A stretch of 64,000 nt of DNA from Okeania sp. SIO1I7 (GTDB taxonomy: Bacteria; Cyanobacteriota; Cyanobacteriia; Cyanobacteriales; Microcoleaceae): contig JAAHGF010000004.1 of NCBI GenBank assembly GCA_010672585.1, positions 654,357 through 718,356 of the forward strand, in the 5' to 3' direction. How positions within the stretch are numbered: position 1 is the first letter of the stretch; each line of letters begins with the position of its first letter. Below, piece by piece: positions 45,157-54,871 of this stretch. The notes beneath the pieces are model-generated. The model was not told the origin of the DNA, did no database searches, and saw only the letters and a list, made by a program, of their open reading frames with translations. The translations under genes and the position numbers were made by a program.

Positions 45157-46665
45157 GTGCTAGAAATGGGGAAAATGAAACATAATATCTTAACCAAACA
45201 AGCCTGGTTTTCCAATGTCCAAAAAGATTTATTAGCAGGCGCTGTAGTCGCTTTAGCCTTAATTCCTGAAGCCATTGGTTTTTCTATTATTGCTGGTGTC
45301 GATCCGAAAGTAGGGTTGTATGCTTCATTTTGTATTGCTATTGTGACAGCTTTTTTAGGTGGGCGACCGGGAATGATTTCCGCAGCAACCGGAGCTATGG
45401 CATTGCTGATGACAAGCTTAGTTAAAGATTATGGTTTAAATTATCTATTCGCAACCACTATTCTCACAGGTATCCTGCAAATTTTTCTAGGATGGATTAA
45501 GTTAGGAAATCAAATGAGATTTGTTCCTAGAGCAGTGATGTTAGGATTTGTCAATGCTCTAGCAATATTAATTTTTGATGCTCAATTAACTCAGTTTGAA
45601 GATGCTTCTATCTGGGTTTATATAATGGTAGCAGCAGGATTAGGAATTATTTACGGGTTGCCTCGCATCACTAAAGCAATACCTTCTCCTTTAGTTGCTA
45701 TTGTTGTGATCACTGGGTTCGTACTAACTACGGGATTAGACATACCCACTGTAGGAGACATGGGAACATTACCCGATGCTCTACCCAGTTTTGCCCTACC
45801 AATAGTACCGCTCAACTTTGAAACCCTTGATATTATTCTGCCTTATGCTTTAGCACTTTCTTTAGTGGGGTTACTAGAATCATTCTTAACAGCTAATGTT
45901 ATTGATGACCTCACCGATACTTCTAGTGATAAAAATCAGGAAGCAGTCGGACAAGGAATTGCTAATATTGTCGCCGGATGTTTTGGTGGAATGGCAGGAT
46001 GTGCGATGATCGGTCAGTCTATGATTAATATTGGGTCTGGTGGACGGACGCGACTCTCATCTCTGAGTTCAGGTATTTTTCTGTTTGTTTGTATTATTCT
46101 GCTCAATAATTGGGTAGCGCGTATTCCAATGGCGGCTTTGGTTGCAGTGATGATTATGGTGTCTATCAGCACCTTCCATTGGGATTCTATTCGCAATCTT
46201 CGTCGAGTTCCCAAGAGTGAAACAGCAGTGATGATGACAACTGTGTTTATGACAGTTTTGACTCATAACTTAGCTATTGGAGTAGTTGTTGGGGTGGCGT
46301 TGAGTGCAATTTTCTTCAGTCGTAAAATTGCTGCACTGATTTTCGTTGACTCTTATTTAAAAGAAAATGGTGTTGAGCGTGTTTACAGCGTTAATGGTCA
46401 AATATTTTTTGTTTCTGTGGAAAATTTTCTCAACACTTTTGATTTCCGGGAACATATAGAGTCTGTAACTATTGACCTAACTCATGCTCATTTATGGGAT
46501 CAATCTGCTGTAGATGCAGTAGATAAAGTTGTACTACGTTTTCGCAGACGGGGTATTAAGGTACATTTAATTGGGTTGAATGAGGCGAGTGCAACTTTAT
46601 TAGACCGTTTGACTACTCATTCTAGTAAACAAACTATTTTTAAAGAGGGACGGGTTATTCATTAG
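45157..46665 (+). CDS. SulP family anion transporter with STAS domain
   Basis: A 502-residue membrane transporter. The first SulP signature region is [20 protein letters not shown]. About 10-12 membrane helices include the conserved [17 protein letters not shown] and [20 protein letters not shown]. The C-terminal STAS domain (~400-490) has [21 protein letters not shown]. The family carries sulfate, bicarbonate or other anions. The BicA-type is related but the substrate cannot be assigned. Three possible starts: GTG at 45157, ATG at 45166 and ATG at 45175. The last fits the family start best. Confidence 0.92.
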   Translation: MLEMGKMKHNILTKQAWFSNVQKDLLAGAVVALALIPEAIGFSIIAGVDPKVGLYASFCIAIVTAFLGGRPGMISAATGAMALLMTSLVKDYGLNYLFATTILTGILQIFLGWIKLGNQMRFVPRAVMLGFVNALAILIFDAQLTQFEDASIWVYIMVAAGLGIIYGLPRITKAIPSPLVAIVVITGFVLTTGLDIPTVGDMGTLPDALPSFALPIVPLNFETLDIILPYALALSLVGLLESFLTANVIDDLTDTSSDKNQEAVGQGIANIVAGCFGGMAGCAMIGQSMINIGSGGRTRLSSLSSGIFLFVCIILLNNWVARIPMAALVAVMIMVSISTFHWDSIRNLRRVPKSETAVMMTTVFMTVLTHNLAIGVVVGVALSAIFFSRKIAALIFVDSYLKENGVERVYSVNGQIFFVSVENFLNTFDFREHIESVTIDLTHAHLWDQSAVDAVDKVVLRFRRRGIKVHLIGLNEASATLLDRLTTHSSKQTIFKEGRVIH

Positions 46666-46671
46666 ATTTAG

Positions 46672-46870
46672 GGAGTAGGGAGTAGGGAGTAGGGAGTGGG
46701 GGAGTGGGGGAGTAGAGGAGTAGGGGAGTAGGGGAGCAGGGGAGTAGTAAACATAAGAATAATTAACACGAACTGACTGATAATTATCAAAAAGATTATT
46801 CGGTCTGTATTAATTATTTAATAATTGAAGTGTCGCCTAAGTATAGCATGACTTTCGGTAATTGGTATAA
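46672..46870. mobile_element. Family 2 element
   Basis: GGGAGTA tandem tract, then agaataattaacacgaactg, tattaattatttaataattg and the end tttcggtaattggtataa. Directly downstream of the transporter stop. Confidence 0.6.
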
Positions 46871-46910
46871 GAAGGAAGAAGAAATATCATGTCCGGATGA
46901 TTAAGTGTAA

Positions 46911-47007
46911 TAGACATCTCCAAGAATACAAAATAAAATCAATGACCGCACTAAATATATCAATTATTTGCCCCTGCTCCCTACTCCCTCTTTTCTGGAT
47001 ATGTCTA
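46911..47007. mobile_element. MITE family 3 copy (97 bp)
   Basis: TAGACATCTCCAAGAAT at the left, TCTGGATATGTCTA at the right, with shared aaaataaaatcaat interior. Confidence 0.75.
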
Positions 47008-47082
47008 ATAAAAATGTTCTCCTCTAAATGTTGAATAAATATTCCAAATTTATACTCAGTTTCCAGTCTTCGCTCCTGAATT

Positions 47083-47215
47083 TACCGAAATATTGTGGTT
47101 TAAAGCCTCCCCTTTTAAGGGGGTAATAAATAAAAATTTTCATGATTAGTCAATCCTCTTCTTTTCAAGGAGAGGTAATTCTAAATTCTTAATTCTAAAT
47201 TCTTAATTCTTGAAA
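47083..47215. mobile_element. MITE family 1, short subtype
   Basis: taccgaaatattgtggttta, aagcctccccttttaaggg, attagtcaatcctcttc and aaggagaggtaattc, then ttctaaattcttaattc repeats. This copy is the best match to the fragment inside dacB. Confidence 0.7.
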
Positions 47216-47475
47216 TCTACGACCTACCACCTGAGCGTACTACCCTAGCGGAGATAATAATAACCTGTTAATTGAATGCTATGGCGCTACGCATTAAGGT
47301 GTTTGACATTTCTAAACCCTGTTAGCGTAGCTTTTCCGCATCGAAAACCCTTTAACAGTTTACTATTCCCTATTCCCTATTCCCTATTTCCTAGGGCTAT
47401 AATTGCCATATTATCCTGAATATGATAGGGTGAAAAAACTCCGATTGAATCACCTATATTTTTACATCAAAACTA

Positions 47476-48486
47476 ATGGAAATAGGAATTGCTATATTTG
47501 GCGCAGGTCGTTGGGGAACTCACCTAATTCGTAACTTCTGCAATCATCCTCAATCTCGTGTTGTCGCCATAGTAGACCCTAACCTAGAACAGTTGCAAGC
47601 AGTTCAAAAGCGCTTGGAATTGGACAAAGATATCGTATTACTAGAAGATTGGACAAAAGCTTTAGAGTTACCAGGAATAGAAGCAGTGGCGATCGCTACT
47701 CCTGCTTCCTCCCACTACAAAATTATTAGTGCTGCTCTGAAAAAAGGTTATCATGTTTTTTCGGAAAAACCTTTGACTCTTGAATATTCAGAGTCAGTGG
47801 AATTATGCGAATTAGCTGAACAACAACAATGTCAACTTTTTATCGATCATACTTATTTATTTAATCCAGTTGTCCAAAGTGGTCAAGCTATTGTAGCAGA
47901 AGGTAAATTAGGAGAGTTACGCTATGGGTATGCTACACGCACTCATATTGAACCTGTTCGTCCAGATGTAGATGCTCTCTGGGATTTAGCAATTCACGAT
48001 ATCTGTATTTTGAACAATTGGCTCCATCAAAAACCTGTGGAGGTACAAGCAAATGGTACGGTTTGGCTACCTCAACAACCCCCACAATCAGATTTAGTGA
48101 TGGCTAAACTAACTTATCCTAGTGGTTTTCAAGCTTTTTTACATTTATGTTGGCTAAATCCTGATAAACAACGTCGTTTAGGAGTAGTAGGTACTCAAGG
48201 AACATTGATTTTTGATGAAATGTCAGCAGATGCACCTTTAGTTATTCAGCATGGTCATTTAGAAGAAAAAAATAATCGCTGGAAAGCAGTAGGTGTCAGT
48301 CGGGAAGTTCTAGCGATCGCCAAAGCTGAACCTTTAGCTCAAGTATGCAATGAATTTTTAAATTGTATTCGTCAAAATACTGCTTCACAAATTTCTTCTG
48401 GTTGGGTCGGTGCTGAATTAGTGGGAATCTTATGTGCTTTAAATGATTCTCTTCAGCAAGGAGGAAAAGTAATACCAATTCAATAA
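47476..48486 (+). CDS. Gfo/Idh/MocA family oxidoreductase
   Basis: A 336-residue NAD(P)-dependent oxidoreductase. The N-terminal Rossmann motif is GIAIFGAGRWGTHLIRNF. VAIATPASSHYKI and HVFSEKPLTL (family Lys in EKP) follow. The C-terminal alpha/beta domain has WDLAIHDICILNNWL with the conserved His. Substrates in this family are sugars or cyclitols; none can be assigned here. The last codons and stop lie in the terminal inverted repeat of a downstream family-2 element. Monocistronic. Confidence 0.9.
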   Translation: MEIGIAIFGAGRWGTHLIRNFCNHPQSRVVAIVDPNLEQLQAVQKRLELDKDIVLLEDWTKALELPGIEAVAIATPASSHYKIISAALKKGYHVFSEKPLTLEYSESVELCELAEQQQCQLFIDHTYLFNPVVQSGQAIVAEGKLGELRYGYATRTHIEPVRPDVDALWDLAIHDICILNNWLHQKPVEVQANGTVWLPQQPPQSDLVMAKLTYPSGFQAFLHLCWLNPDKQRRLGVVGTQGTLIFDEMSADAPLVIQHGHLEEKNNRWKAVGVSREVLAIAKAEPLAQVCNEFLNCIRQNTASQISSGWVGAELVGILCALNDSLQQGGKVIPIQ

Positions 48487-48668
48487 ATGTGTGCTACATT
48501 TTTTTGAGCAGGGGAGTGAGGGATTAGGGGAGAAGTAAACATTAGAATAATTAATACGCTACTGGCGTGCTAATTATCAAAAATGTCATTCTGCCTGTGT
48601 TAATTACTTAATAATTGAAGTTTCACCTAAGTTAAGCATTTTTTTTTGCACGCTTAGTATTATACCAG
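48473..48668. mobile_element. Family 2 element overlapping a gene end
   Basis: Begins taccaattcaataaatgtgt, inside the oxidoreductase stop region, and ends gcttagtattatacc. It contains the gcaggggagtgaggg tract and the ttaattacttaataattgaa block. Confidence 0.65.
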
Positions 48669-48765
48669 TTTAATAAATGTTTGCTACAAATATTTATTAA
48701 GTTAATAATTTTTTGCTGTTTTATACCAAATTAATATGAAGCTGCATAGAATAAAATAATATATT

Positions 48766-49082
48766 AATTAGGGCTTGCTGATTAAATATCAAAGTATTGA
48801 CATATAAAGAGTTTAGCCTTTTTGGAGCCTTGAAAAAGTGCCTGGTATCACGTCTAAAACGCTCATGCTAGGAGCGTATTTTAGGCGCATAGTTGGGCAG
48901 AAAAATCATTCTTACAATTGTTACTCCTACTTCCTCGCTCATTCCCCGTTCTTCCTTTCTTCCCCTCCACGGTCGGGGGAGGAGCGAGGGGTGGGTTGTC
49001 TCCTGTCTTCCCCTCCACCAGAGGGGTTAGGGGTGGGTTGTCTCCTACCCCTACCAAAAGACTCTTTCAGCAAACCCTAATT
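48766..49082. mobile_element. Family 4 element, complete (317 bp)
   Basis: Left end AATTAGGGCTTGCTGA, right end TCAGCAAACCCTAATT, a 16-bp inverted repeat with one mismatch. The interior has gcgtattttaggcgcatagt and two ggggtgggttgtctcct repeats. Short open frames across it are not genes. An interrupted copy is at 25700-26311. Confidence 0.8.
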
Positions 49083-49218
49083 AGAGTTGACTGTAGATCG
49101 AGATAGACAAGTTAATAAATTTGATAATTCTGTACCACTTCAGATAAAATTGGTATAATATCCAACACCTACGACCTACGACCTAACACCTAATTCTGTG
49201 CAACCGATAAAATTGGTA

Positions 49219-51339
49219 TTAATAATTCATTCTTCTTTCTGCAATGTTTAATTCACTCTGAGAATTTAATTGAATTTCATTTTGAATACTTTGTTTTTCC
49301 TTGATTGGCATAATAATATCAACTGTAGTTCCTCGGTCTATTCCCTCACTATAGAGACTAATACTGCCATTCATCATTTCCATCAGACCGCGAGAAATAG
49401 CTAATCCTAATCCATTTCCTCCAAACTTACGAGTTTTTGTACCATCTACCATCACAAAAGGCTGAAATAATTTATCTTGTTGTTCTGGACTAATACCAAT
49501 TCCCGTATCTTCAATCTTAACTAAAACCTGATTTTCTTTCCTACCATAATTATCAGATAAATTATTTGTATTTCCAGCAAAATTTGAGTTGTTGTTTTCT
49601 TGGCTAATATAAATATTAATACTGCCTTTTTCCGTAAACTTAATTGCATTACTGATAACATTTTTAAACACCTGCTTCAACTTTTCTTGGTCAGCGTTAA
49701 CAATTATTAGTTGTTCAGGAATATTTAGTTTCAATAATAAAGATTTTTGTGCGATATCTTGTCTAAATGAATCTATTGTTTCGTGTAATAATTTGACAAT
49801 ATCGACATCTGTCAAATAGATTGATAAAGTTCCTGAATCAATTCTACGAATATCTAAGATATCATCAATAATTCTTAGTAAATGAATAGCAGAATCATTA
49901 GCTTGTTTCAAAAACTCCATTTCTTCTTCTTTCGTGTCACAAAATCCATCATAAATCAATTGAATAGAGCCAATAATTCCATTGAGAGGAGTTCTTAATT
50001 CATGGGAAATATTAGCCAAAAATTCGCTTTTTAACTGGTTAGCAACTTGAGCTTCTTTAGAAGTTACTTCTAATTGATCTGCCCACCTTTTAAGCCTATA
50101 TACCATACTCTCTAATGCAATTGCTAATTGATGAAATTCACGAATTCTTCGACTTCTAGGTACTTTATTGGGAGAGTCTAAATCATTGACAGCAAGAGCA
50201 TAATCTCTCAGTTTTTCCAAAGGACGAGCTAAATCGCGAGCCAAATAAATAGTTGCTATAACACTAGCAGCAACTAAGCCAAAAATCATAATAATTAGAA
50301 CTTTTTGAACTTCTCTAAGACCGGATAAAGCAAAGTCTATAGGTGTAATAGCTAAAACAATCCACTTTCGAGCGTCATCACGGTCTACAGGGCTAGAAGT
50401 TGGTGCATATCCTACTAAAAATTCATCATCTGCTGATAATTTGAGTCCTAATAATTCAGGTAATATCTTTTTAAATTCATCAATAAATTCTCTCAGGGGA
50501 CTACTCTTATTATTTTTTGAAACATCTATTTCTTCAAAAGAGAATATGTGGAGAAAATCTTTTCTACCTTCCTGTGCATTTCTGATAATACTTTTGAGTC
50601 TTTCTGCATCTGGTCCATCAGAAATATTACTCCCTACTCTATCAGGGTCTGGACTAGCTAAAATTGTACCTTTATGATCAATGACTACAGTTGAACCTGT
50701 CAGTGAACCTCTTCTGCGATTAGTTTGCATTGGTAAATCTGACCTAATACTCAAAGCATAACGCAATTGTCTTTCACTACCTTCAGCAACATACACTGGT
50801 ACACTCAAACCTAAGCTAACTTGTTTGTTCTGAGTAATCGTATCATCACTTGAGAAACTATCTGAGTTGAACTGTTCTGGCCATATATAATTTATGTTAA
50901 CATTAGAAATCTTTTTAACTAGCTGTCTCTGCTGCGGAGGCCACATACTTAGTGATGGAGAATTTATTGATTCATCATCACAAGTTTTAGCTATAATCTC
51001 AGAAGTCTGTAAGTTAATCAATTGAACGCATCTTACCTGAGTTGGTAAAGTTTGGTATAACTGCTCAACATATTTTTGATACTCTTGAGTTTGACCAGAT
51101 TGAAATACATAACTTTCGCTAGCATTAACTAGATTAGATTCTAAAGATTTAGCCCATTGTTGAATATCTTCGGCCTTTCTGTCTGCGCTTTCTGTCAGAT
51201 TTTGACGAGCAGTGTCTAGAAGTGTAGAACGTGCTTTTCTGTAGATAACATACTGCCCCAGTATTAATACGGGTACAGTAATTAGTAAAATTCGCGACAG
51301 CAGAATCCTACGAAAGGAGGATTGAACTTGCTTCATCAT
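49219..51339 (-). CDS. Membrane sensor histidine kinase
   Basis: A 706-residue kinase. The order is: N-terminal membrane helix (~15-32), large periplasmic dCache-like sensor (~35-340), second membrane helix (~345-367), HAMP (~368-425), HisKA with phospho-acceptor His446 (ANISHELRTPLNG), and HATPase with IEDTGIGISPEQQ and GGNGLGLAISRG. It ends without receiver or HPt domains, so it needs a separate response regulator. None is adjacent. Separated from the divergent photolyase gene by 665 bp. Confidence 0.93.
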   Translation of the reverse strand: MMKQVQSSFRRILLSRILLITVPVLILGQYVIYRKARSTLLDTARQNLTESADRKAEDIQQWAKSLESNLVNASESYVFQSGQTQEYQKYVEQLYQTLPTQVRCVQLINLQTSEIIAKTCDDESINSPSLSMWPPQQRQLVKKISNVNINYIWPEQFNSDSFSSDDTITQNKQVSLGLSVPVYVAEGSERQLRYALSIRSDLPMQTNRRRGSLTGSTVVIDHKGTILASPDPDRVGSNISDGPDAERLKSIIRNAQEGRKDFLHIFSFEEIDVSKNNKSSPLREFIDEFKKILPELLGLKLSADDEFLVGYAPTSSPVDRDDARKWIVLAITPIDFALSGLREVQKVLIIMIFGLVAASVIATIYLARDLARPLEKLRDYALAVNDLDSPNKVPRSRRIREFHQLAIALESMVYRLKRWADQLEVTSKEAQVANQLKSEFLANISHELRTPLNGIIGSIQLIYDGFCDTKEEEMEFLKQANDSAIHLLRIIDDILDIRRIDSGTLSIYLTDVDIVKLLHETIDSFRQDIAQKSLLLKLNIPEQLIIVNADQEKLKQVFKNVISNAIKFTEKGSINIYISQENNNSNFAGNTNNLSDNYGRKENQVLVKIEDTGIGISPEQQDKLFQPFVMVDGTKTRKFGGNGLGLAISRGLMEMMNGSISLYSEGIDRGTTVDIIMPIKEKQSIQNEIQLNSQSELNIAERRMNY

Positions 51340-52004
51340 AAGATTTTTTACTTAAGCTGCAACTTGCAACAATTTTGACAATTATTTGTGTTTTGACTTC
51401 TGAGAATCTCCGAAAACTATAATTATTGTCTATGAATATAGAATTTATCAGAATTCAGTTAATTTGATTTGAGTTTTTTATTTATTAACTCTTCCATGGT
51501 ATACCGCATTTGATAATATTGCCTAGACAATATAAAGTTCTAAACTCAAAAACCTGTGATATTCTGCCATTAATACAAATTTACTTTCATCGTATAACTA
51601 CTTACATTTCAAGTTATATATGCTAGATACTGTTCATGGTTTTTTTTTATATGTGGTTCTACTTATTATAAAATATCTCTTTGTTAGCTACCATACAGTA
51701 AAACTGATAAGTAAATAAAGAAGAATCAAATAAATAGAAAAAATGAGATAATGTAGGTGCCAAATAAGATTTGAGAGCGTACCTATAGAAATATAATTTT
51801 AATTTTTTTTTGTATAATTGCTTTTTGATAATTAATCTTATACTCTGGCAAACATCATTTTTTTGTTAACTTTAAATCTCTCGTTCATAAAATTATATTT
51901 TCACAAGTATTTTGATAAATTATTCAATAAATATATTTGAGGATCATCATTTTTAATATCCTTAAAAACATCTCTAAAAATTTCCAACTCAACAAACTGT
52001 ACTT
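51340..52004. promoter_or_regulatory. Divergent intergenic region, kinase and photolyase
   Basis: About 665 bp, AT-rich, between two divergent genes and therefore expected to hold both promoters. I cannot point to a specific operator and see no repeat element. This is unusually clean for this window. Confidence 0.35.
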
Positions 52005-53567
52005 ATGAATATAGGAATCTGGGTCTTAGGAGACCAAATCAATATTAATCAAGCAGCTCTTCAAAGCTGTACTGAAAAAGATAACATTTTTGTGATTATT
52101 ATTGAATCCTTAGAGCATATCCAAATTCGACCATATCATCAGCAAAAATTGGTCTTAATTTGGTCAGCTATGCGTCATTTTGCCGTTGAGTTGCGTCAAG
52201 CAGGTTGGCAAGTTACGCACACAAAATCCACAGATTTTGAAACACCACTTAAACAGTGGATCGAAACCAATAAAATTACTGAACTACGGGTAATGAAACC
52301 CAATGATAAACCTTTTCTTGAAGTCATTAAAAATCTCCAAATTCCCTGCGATATTACAATAATTCCTAATAATTTGTTTATTTGGCATGAAACGGAATTT
52401 CAAGCATGGGCTAAAAATAGAAAACGCTTATTAATGGAAGATTTTTATCGAGAAGGACGTAAACGTTTTAAAATTTTAATGGATCAAAATAAACCTTTAG
52501 GAGAAAGATGGAATTTTGACAAAGAAAACCGCAAATACCCCAAAGGCAAATTAAATACACCAAAAATTTTATGGTTTAAACCAGATGAAATTACTAGAGA
52601 AGTTATCAATCAAGTTAAATCTTTGAACTTTACTAAATATGGAGAAATAGAACCTTTTCGTTGGGCAGTAACTCGTCAACAAGCACTGCAAGTACTAGAC
52701 AATTTTATTAAATATAGCTTGCCTAATTTTGGTGATTATCAAGATGCTATGGTAACAGGAGAAGAAAACTTATGGCATTCTCTACTTTCTCCCTATATTA
52801 ATCTTGGTCTGCTACATCCTTTAGAAGTAATTAAAAAAGTAGAGTCAGCTTATCACAATCAACAATTAAAACTAAATAGTATAGAAGGTTTTATTCGGCA
52901 AATTTTAGGTTGGCGAGAATATATGCGGGGTGTTTATCTTCTCATGAATGATGAATATTCTCAGTCTAATTGGTTTAACCATAATCAACCACTTCCAGAG
53001 TTTTTCTGGGATGCTAATAAAACAGATATGAATTGTTTACATCAAGTTCTAATTCAAGTACAAAATACAGGTTATGCTCATCATATTCAGCGTTTAATGG
53101 TATTGAGTAATTTTGCTTTAATTTCTGGTATTTCTCCTCAAGAGATAGAAAATTGGTTTCATGCAGCATTTATTGATGCTTATAATTGGGTTATGCAAAC
53201 TAATGTCCTGGGAATGGGATTATTTGCTGATGGAGGTATTCTGGCATCAAAACCTTATGCTGCTTCTGCAAATTACATCAACAAAATGAGCGATTATTGT
53301 AAAGACTGTGTTTACAACTGGAAAGTTCGAGTTACATCACCTCAACACAAGGGTAATAATTCACCAGCTTGTCCATTTAATTATTTCTATTGGGATTTTC
53401 TGGCCAGACATCGGGATAAACTTAAATCCCAGGGTCGTATGAACTTTGTGTTAGCTAACTTAGATAAAATGGATTCTGAAGAATTAGAAAACATTCATCT
53501 CAAAGCAGAAAAATGGCATTCTCAAAAGACTTCTTGCAGAAGTCAGGGAATAGGGAATAGGGAATAA
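52005..53567 (+). CDS. FeS-BCP photolyase (6-4 photolyase type, PF04244)
   Basis: A 520-residue protein of the cryptochrome/photolyase-related family (PhrB of Agrobacterium). The N-terminus NIGIWVLGDQININQAAL is the antenna domain. The C-terminal FAD domain has IEGFIRQILGWREYMRG and HHIQRLMVLSNFALISG. Four cysteines for the [4Fe-4S] cluster are present: Cys344, Cys432, Cys435 and Cys456. The Cys435-Cys456 spacing (21) is longer than I recall for PhrB. Expected to repair UV-induced (6-4) photoproducts. The last ~10 residues (CRSQGIGNRE) are encoded by the gggaataggg repeat and are probably acquired. Confidence 0.9.
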   Translation: MNIGIWVLGDQININQAALQSCTEKDNIFVIIIESLEHIQIRPYHQQKLVLIWSAMRHFAVELRQAGWQVTHTKSTDFETPLKQWIETNKITELRVMKPNDKPFLEVIKNLQIPCDITIIPNNLFIWHETEFQAWAKNRKRLLMEDFYREGRKRFKILMDQNKPLGERWNFDKENRKYPKGKLNTPKILWFKPDEITREVINQVKSLNFTKYGEIEPFRWAVTRQQALQVLDNFIKYSLPNFGDYQDAMVTGEENLWHSLLSPYINLGLLHPLEVIKKVESAYHNQQLKLNSIEGFIRQILGWREYMRGVYLLMNDEYSQSNWFNHNQPLPEFFWDANKTDMNCLHQVLIQVQNTGYAHHIQRLMVLSNFALISGISPQEIENWFHAAFIDAYNWVMQTNVLGMGLFADGGILASKPYAASANYINKMSDYCKDCVYNWKVRVTSPQHKGNNSPACPFNYFYWDFLARHRDKLKSQGRMNFVLANLDKMDSEELENIHLKAEKWHSQKTSCRSQGIGNRE

Positions 53568-53593
53568 CGAAGTCAGAAGTCCCCAAGTCAGAA

Positions 53594-53638
53594 GCGAGTG
53601 TATAATTCTGAGGTCCCTTCAGAATGTAAGACACACTT
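53594..53638. repeat. 45-bp palindromic repeat, copy 1
   Basis: gcgagtgtataattctgagg, tcccttcagaatgtaagaca, cactt: ATTCTGAGG pairs with CCTTCAGAAT around a short centre. The inverted copy lies at 60316-60360. Confidence 0.75.
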
Positions 53639-53916
53639 CATTTCAGTCAGAAGTTATTTTTGTAACGGAGATTTGAGCAACTCTCCAAAAATATTTCGCT
53701 TTAAAAGACGGGGTTGTGCGACCCAATTATTTTGATAAAAGCTGTCTATAGCAAGGAACGACTTGGTTAGGACTTATATTGATGATGAACCTGATACAGT
53801 GATAAGCTTTTGCAACTGTTCCCTGTTCCCTGTTCCCTGTTCCCTGCTATATATGACTTTTGACTTTTAAAATTTGACTTTAGCAAAGAGTTCAGAATTC
53901 TTATTTTTTGCCATAA

Positions 53917-53990
53917 TTTTCCACATAGATTCCACAGCATTTCCACAAGCAAGTTTAATGTTTTCCACAGATTAAACAGGGTTTTCCACA
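53917..53990 (+). other. Cluster of five DnaA-box-like sequences
   Basis: Three exact TTTTCCACA (53917-53925, 53961-53969, 53982-53990) and two near matches, GATTCCACA (53928-53936) and ATTTCCACA (53939-53947), all in the same orientation within 74 bp. TTTTCCACA is the DnaA-box form used by cyanobacteria. AT-rich DNA follows to 54190. No dnaA or dnaN gene is adjacent, so origin function is only a possibility. Confidence 0.6.
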
Positions 53991-54286
53991 GGCCTCAACG
54001 ACATCATCATACTCTTGCAACTGAATTGGGGATTTTGTTCAGTGGGGAGTAAACAGCTTCATATTAGCCGATTTTTATAAAGTTTTATAACAAAAAGTGA
54101 CCCTAAATACTGATTATTTCGTAAATCTTTTATTTGTTGAAAGTCTGCTGTAACATTTCTCTACATTGACAACCATACCCCTCCTTAGTACACAATAGTG
54201 CGACATTAGTAGTTCAAAGTCAGTGGTTTGTGGCCATAACTAGGGACTATGAAGAAGAAAAAATATACAGAGAATCTTACTTAAAC
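53991..54286. other. AT-rich spacer after the DnaA-box cluster
   Basis: Leads to the DUF2811 gene. Contains T-rich runs (gatttttataaagttttata) that could be an unwinding element if the cluster is an origin. No gene. Confidence 0.4.
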
Positions 54287-54511
54287 ATGAACTTAAGCGT
54301 TAGTATTCTGGCCGAAATTCCTGAAGCACTCCATGAATCTCTTAAAACCTACTTAGAAACCCACCCTGACTGGGATCAAGACCGTGTATTTTCAGCCGCT
54401 TTGTCACTATTCTTGTTACAGAATGGAGATAGCAGTACACCAGAAACATCTCTTTGTTATCGGCAAGCTGCTAGAGTTTACCTAGAAACTCTTTTCCAAC
54501 ATCATGTATAA
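54287..54511 (+). CDS. DUF2811 family small protein
   Basis: A 74-residue cyanobacterial protein. I start it at MNLSVSILAEIPEALHESLK, the family N-terminus, although the frame is open from 54230. Conserved features are THPDWDQDRVFSAALSLFLL, QNGD and the C-terminal AARVYLETLF. The fold resembles short regulatory or ribbon-helix-helix-like proteins, but the function is unknown. Monocistronic; an inverted repeat follows at 54600. Confidence 0.88.
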   Translation: MNLSVSILAEIPEALHESLKTYLETHPDWDQDRVFSAALSLFLLQNGDSSTPETSLCYRQAARVYLETLFQHHV

Positions 54512-54599
54512 GCAGCATTTGGTGGTACAGATATTGAACCTATCTTTGCTGCTCATACTAATGTATTCTAAATTACTAAATTTTTATATGTATGGATTA

Positions 54600-54621
54600 A
54601 GCTCTGCTTCAGAGCAGAGCT
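54600..54621 (+). terminator. Hairpin downstream of DUF2811 gene
   Basis: AGCTCTGCT/AGCAGAGCT with a TCAG loop, 9-bp stem, followed by a short T-containing tract (atttc). Plausible but weak intrinsic terminator. Confidence 0.5.
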
Positions 54622-54664
54622 ATTTCAAAGTTCGATACTAGAAAATAATTTTGAAATAAAAATG

Positions 54665-54688
54665 TAAGCATTCCGCAAGAAATGCTTA
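54665..54688. repeat. Dispersed GTAAGCATT hairpin
   Basis: tgtaagcattccgcaagaaa followed by tgctta. The same hairpin type occurs at 26336, 61482 and 61770, often extended by gctgcgcaaacagc. Confidence 0.65.
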
Positions 54689-54871
54689 CATCAGAAGGAA
54701 GATGAAATAAGTTTGCACTATTTTCAACTAATGCAAATCTGAAACATTTTTTCCACTACCTTAATTAAATCAGAATTGAGCTAAAAGCATCACACTTTGA
54801 AACTAAAGTAGTTTACATGACCAAGCTAGGCTTGAATACTAAATAGTAGAACTAAATTTTTAGGAAAAATA

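Noticed and set aside
48838..49106. Two overlapping short frames rich in Pro/Ser
   Set aside because: Translations of the family-4 element interior.
53767..53952. 61-codon minus-strand frame over the DnaA-box cluster
   Set aside because: Built from GGGAACA repeats and the boxes themselves.
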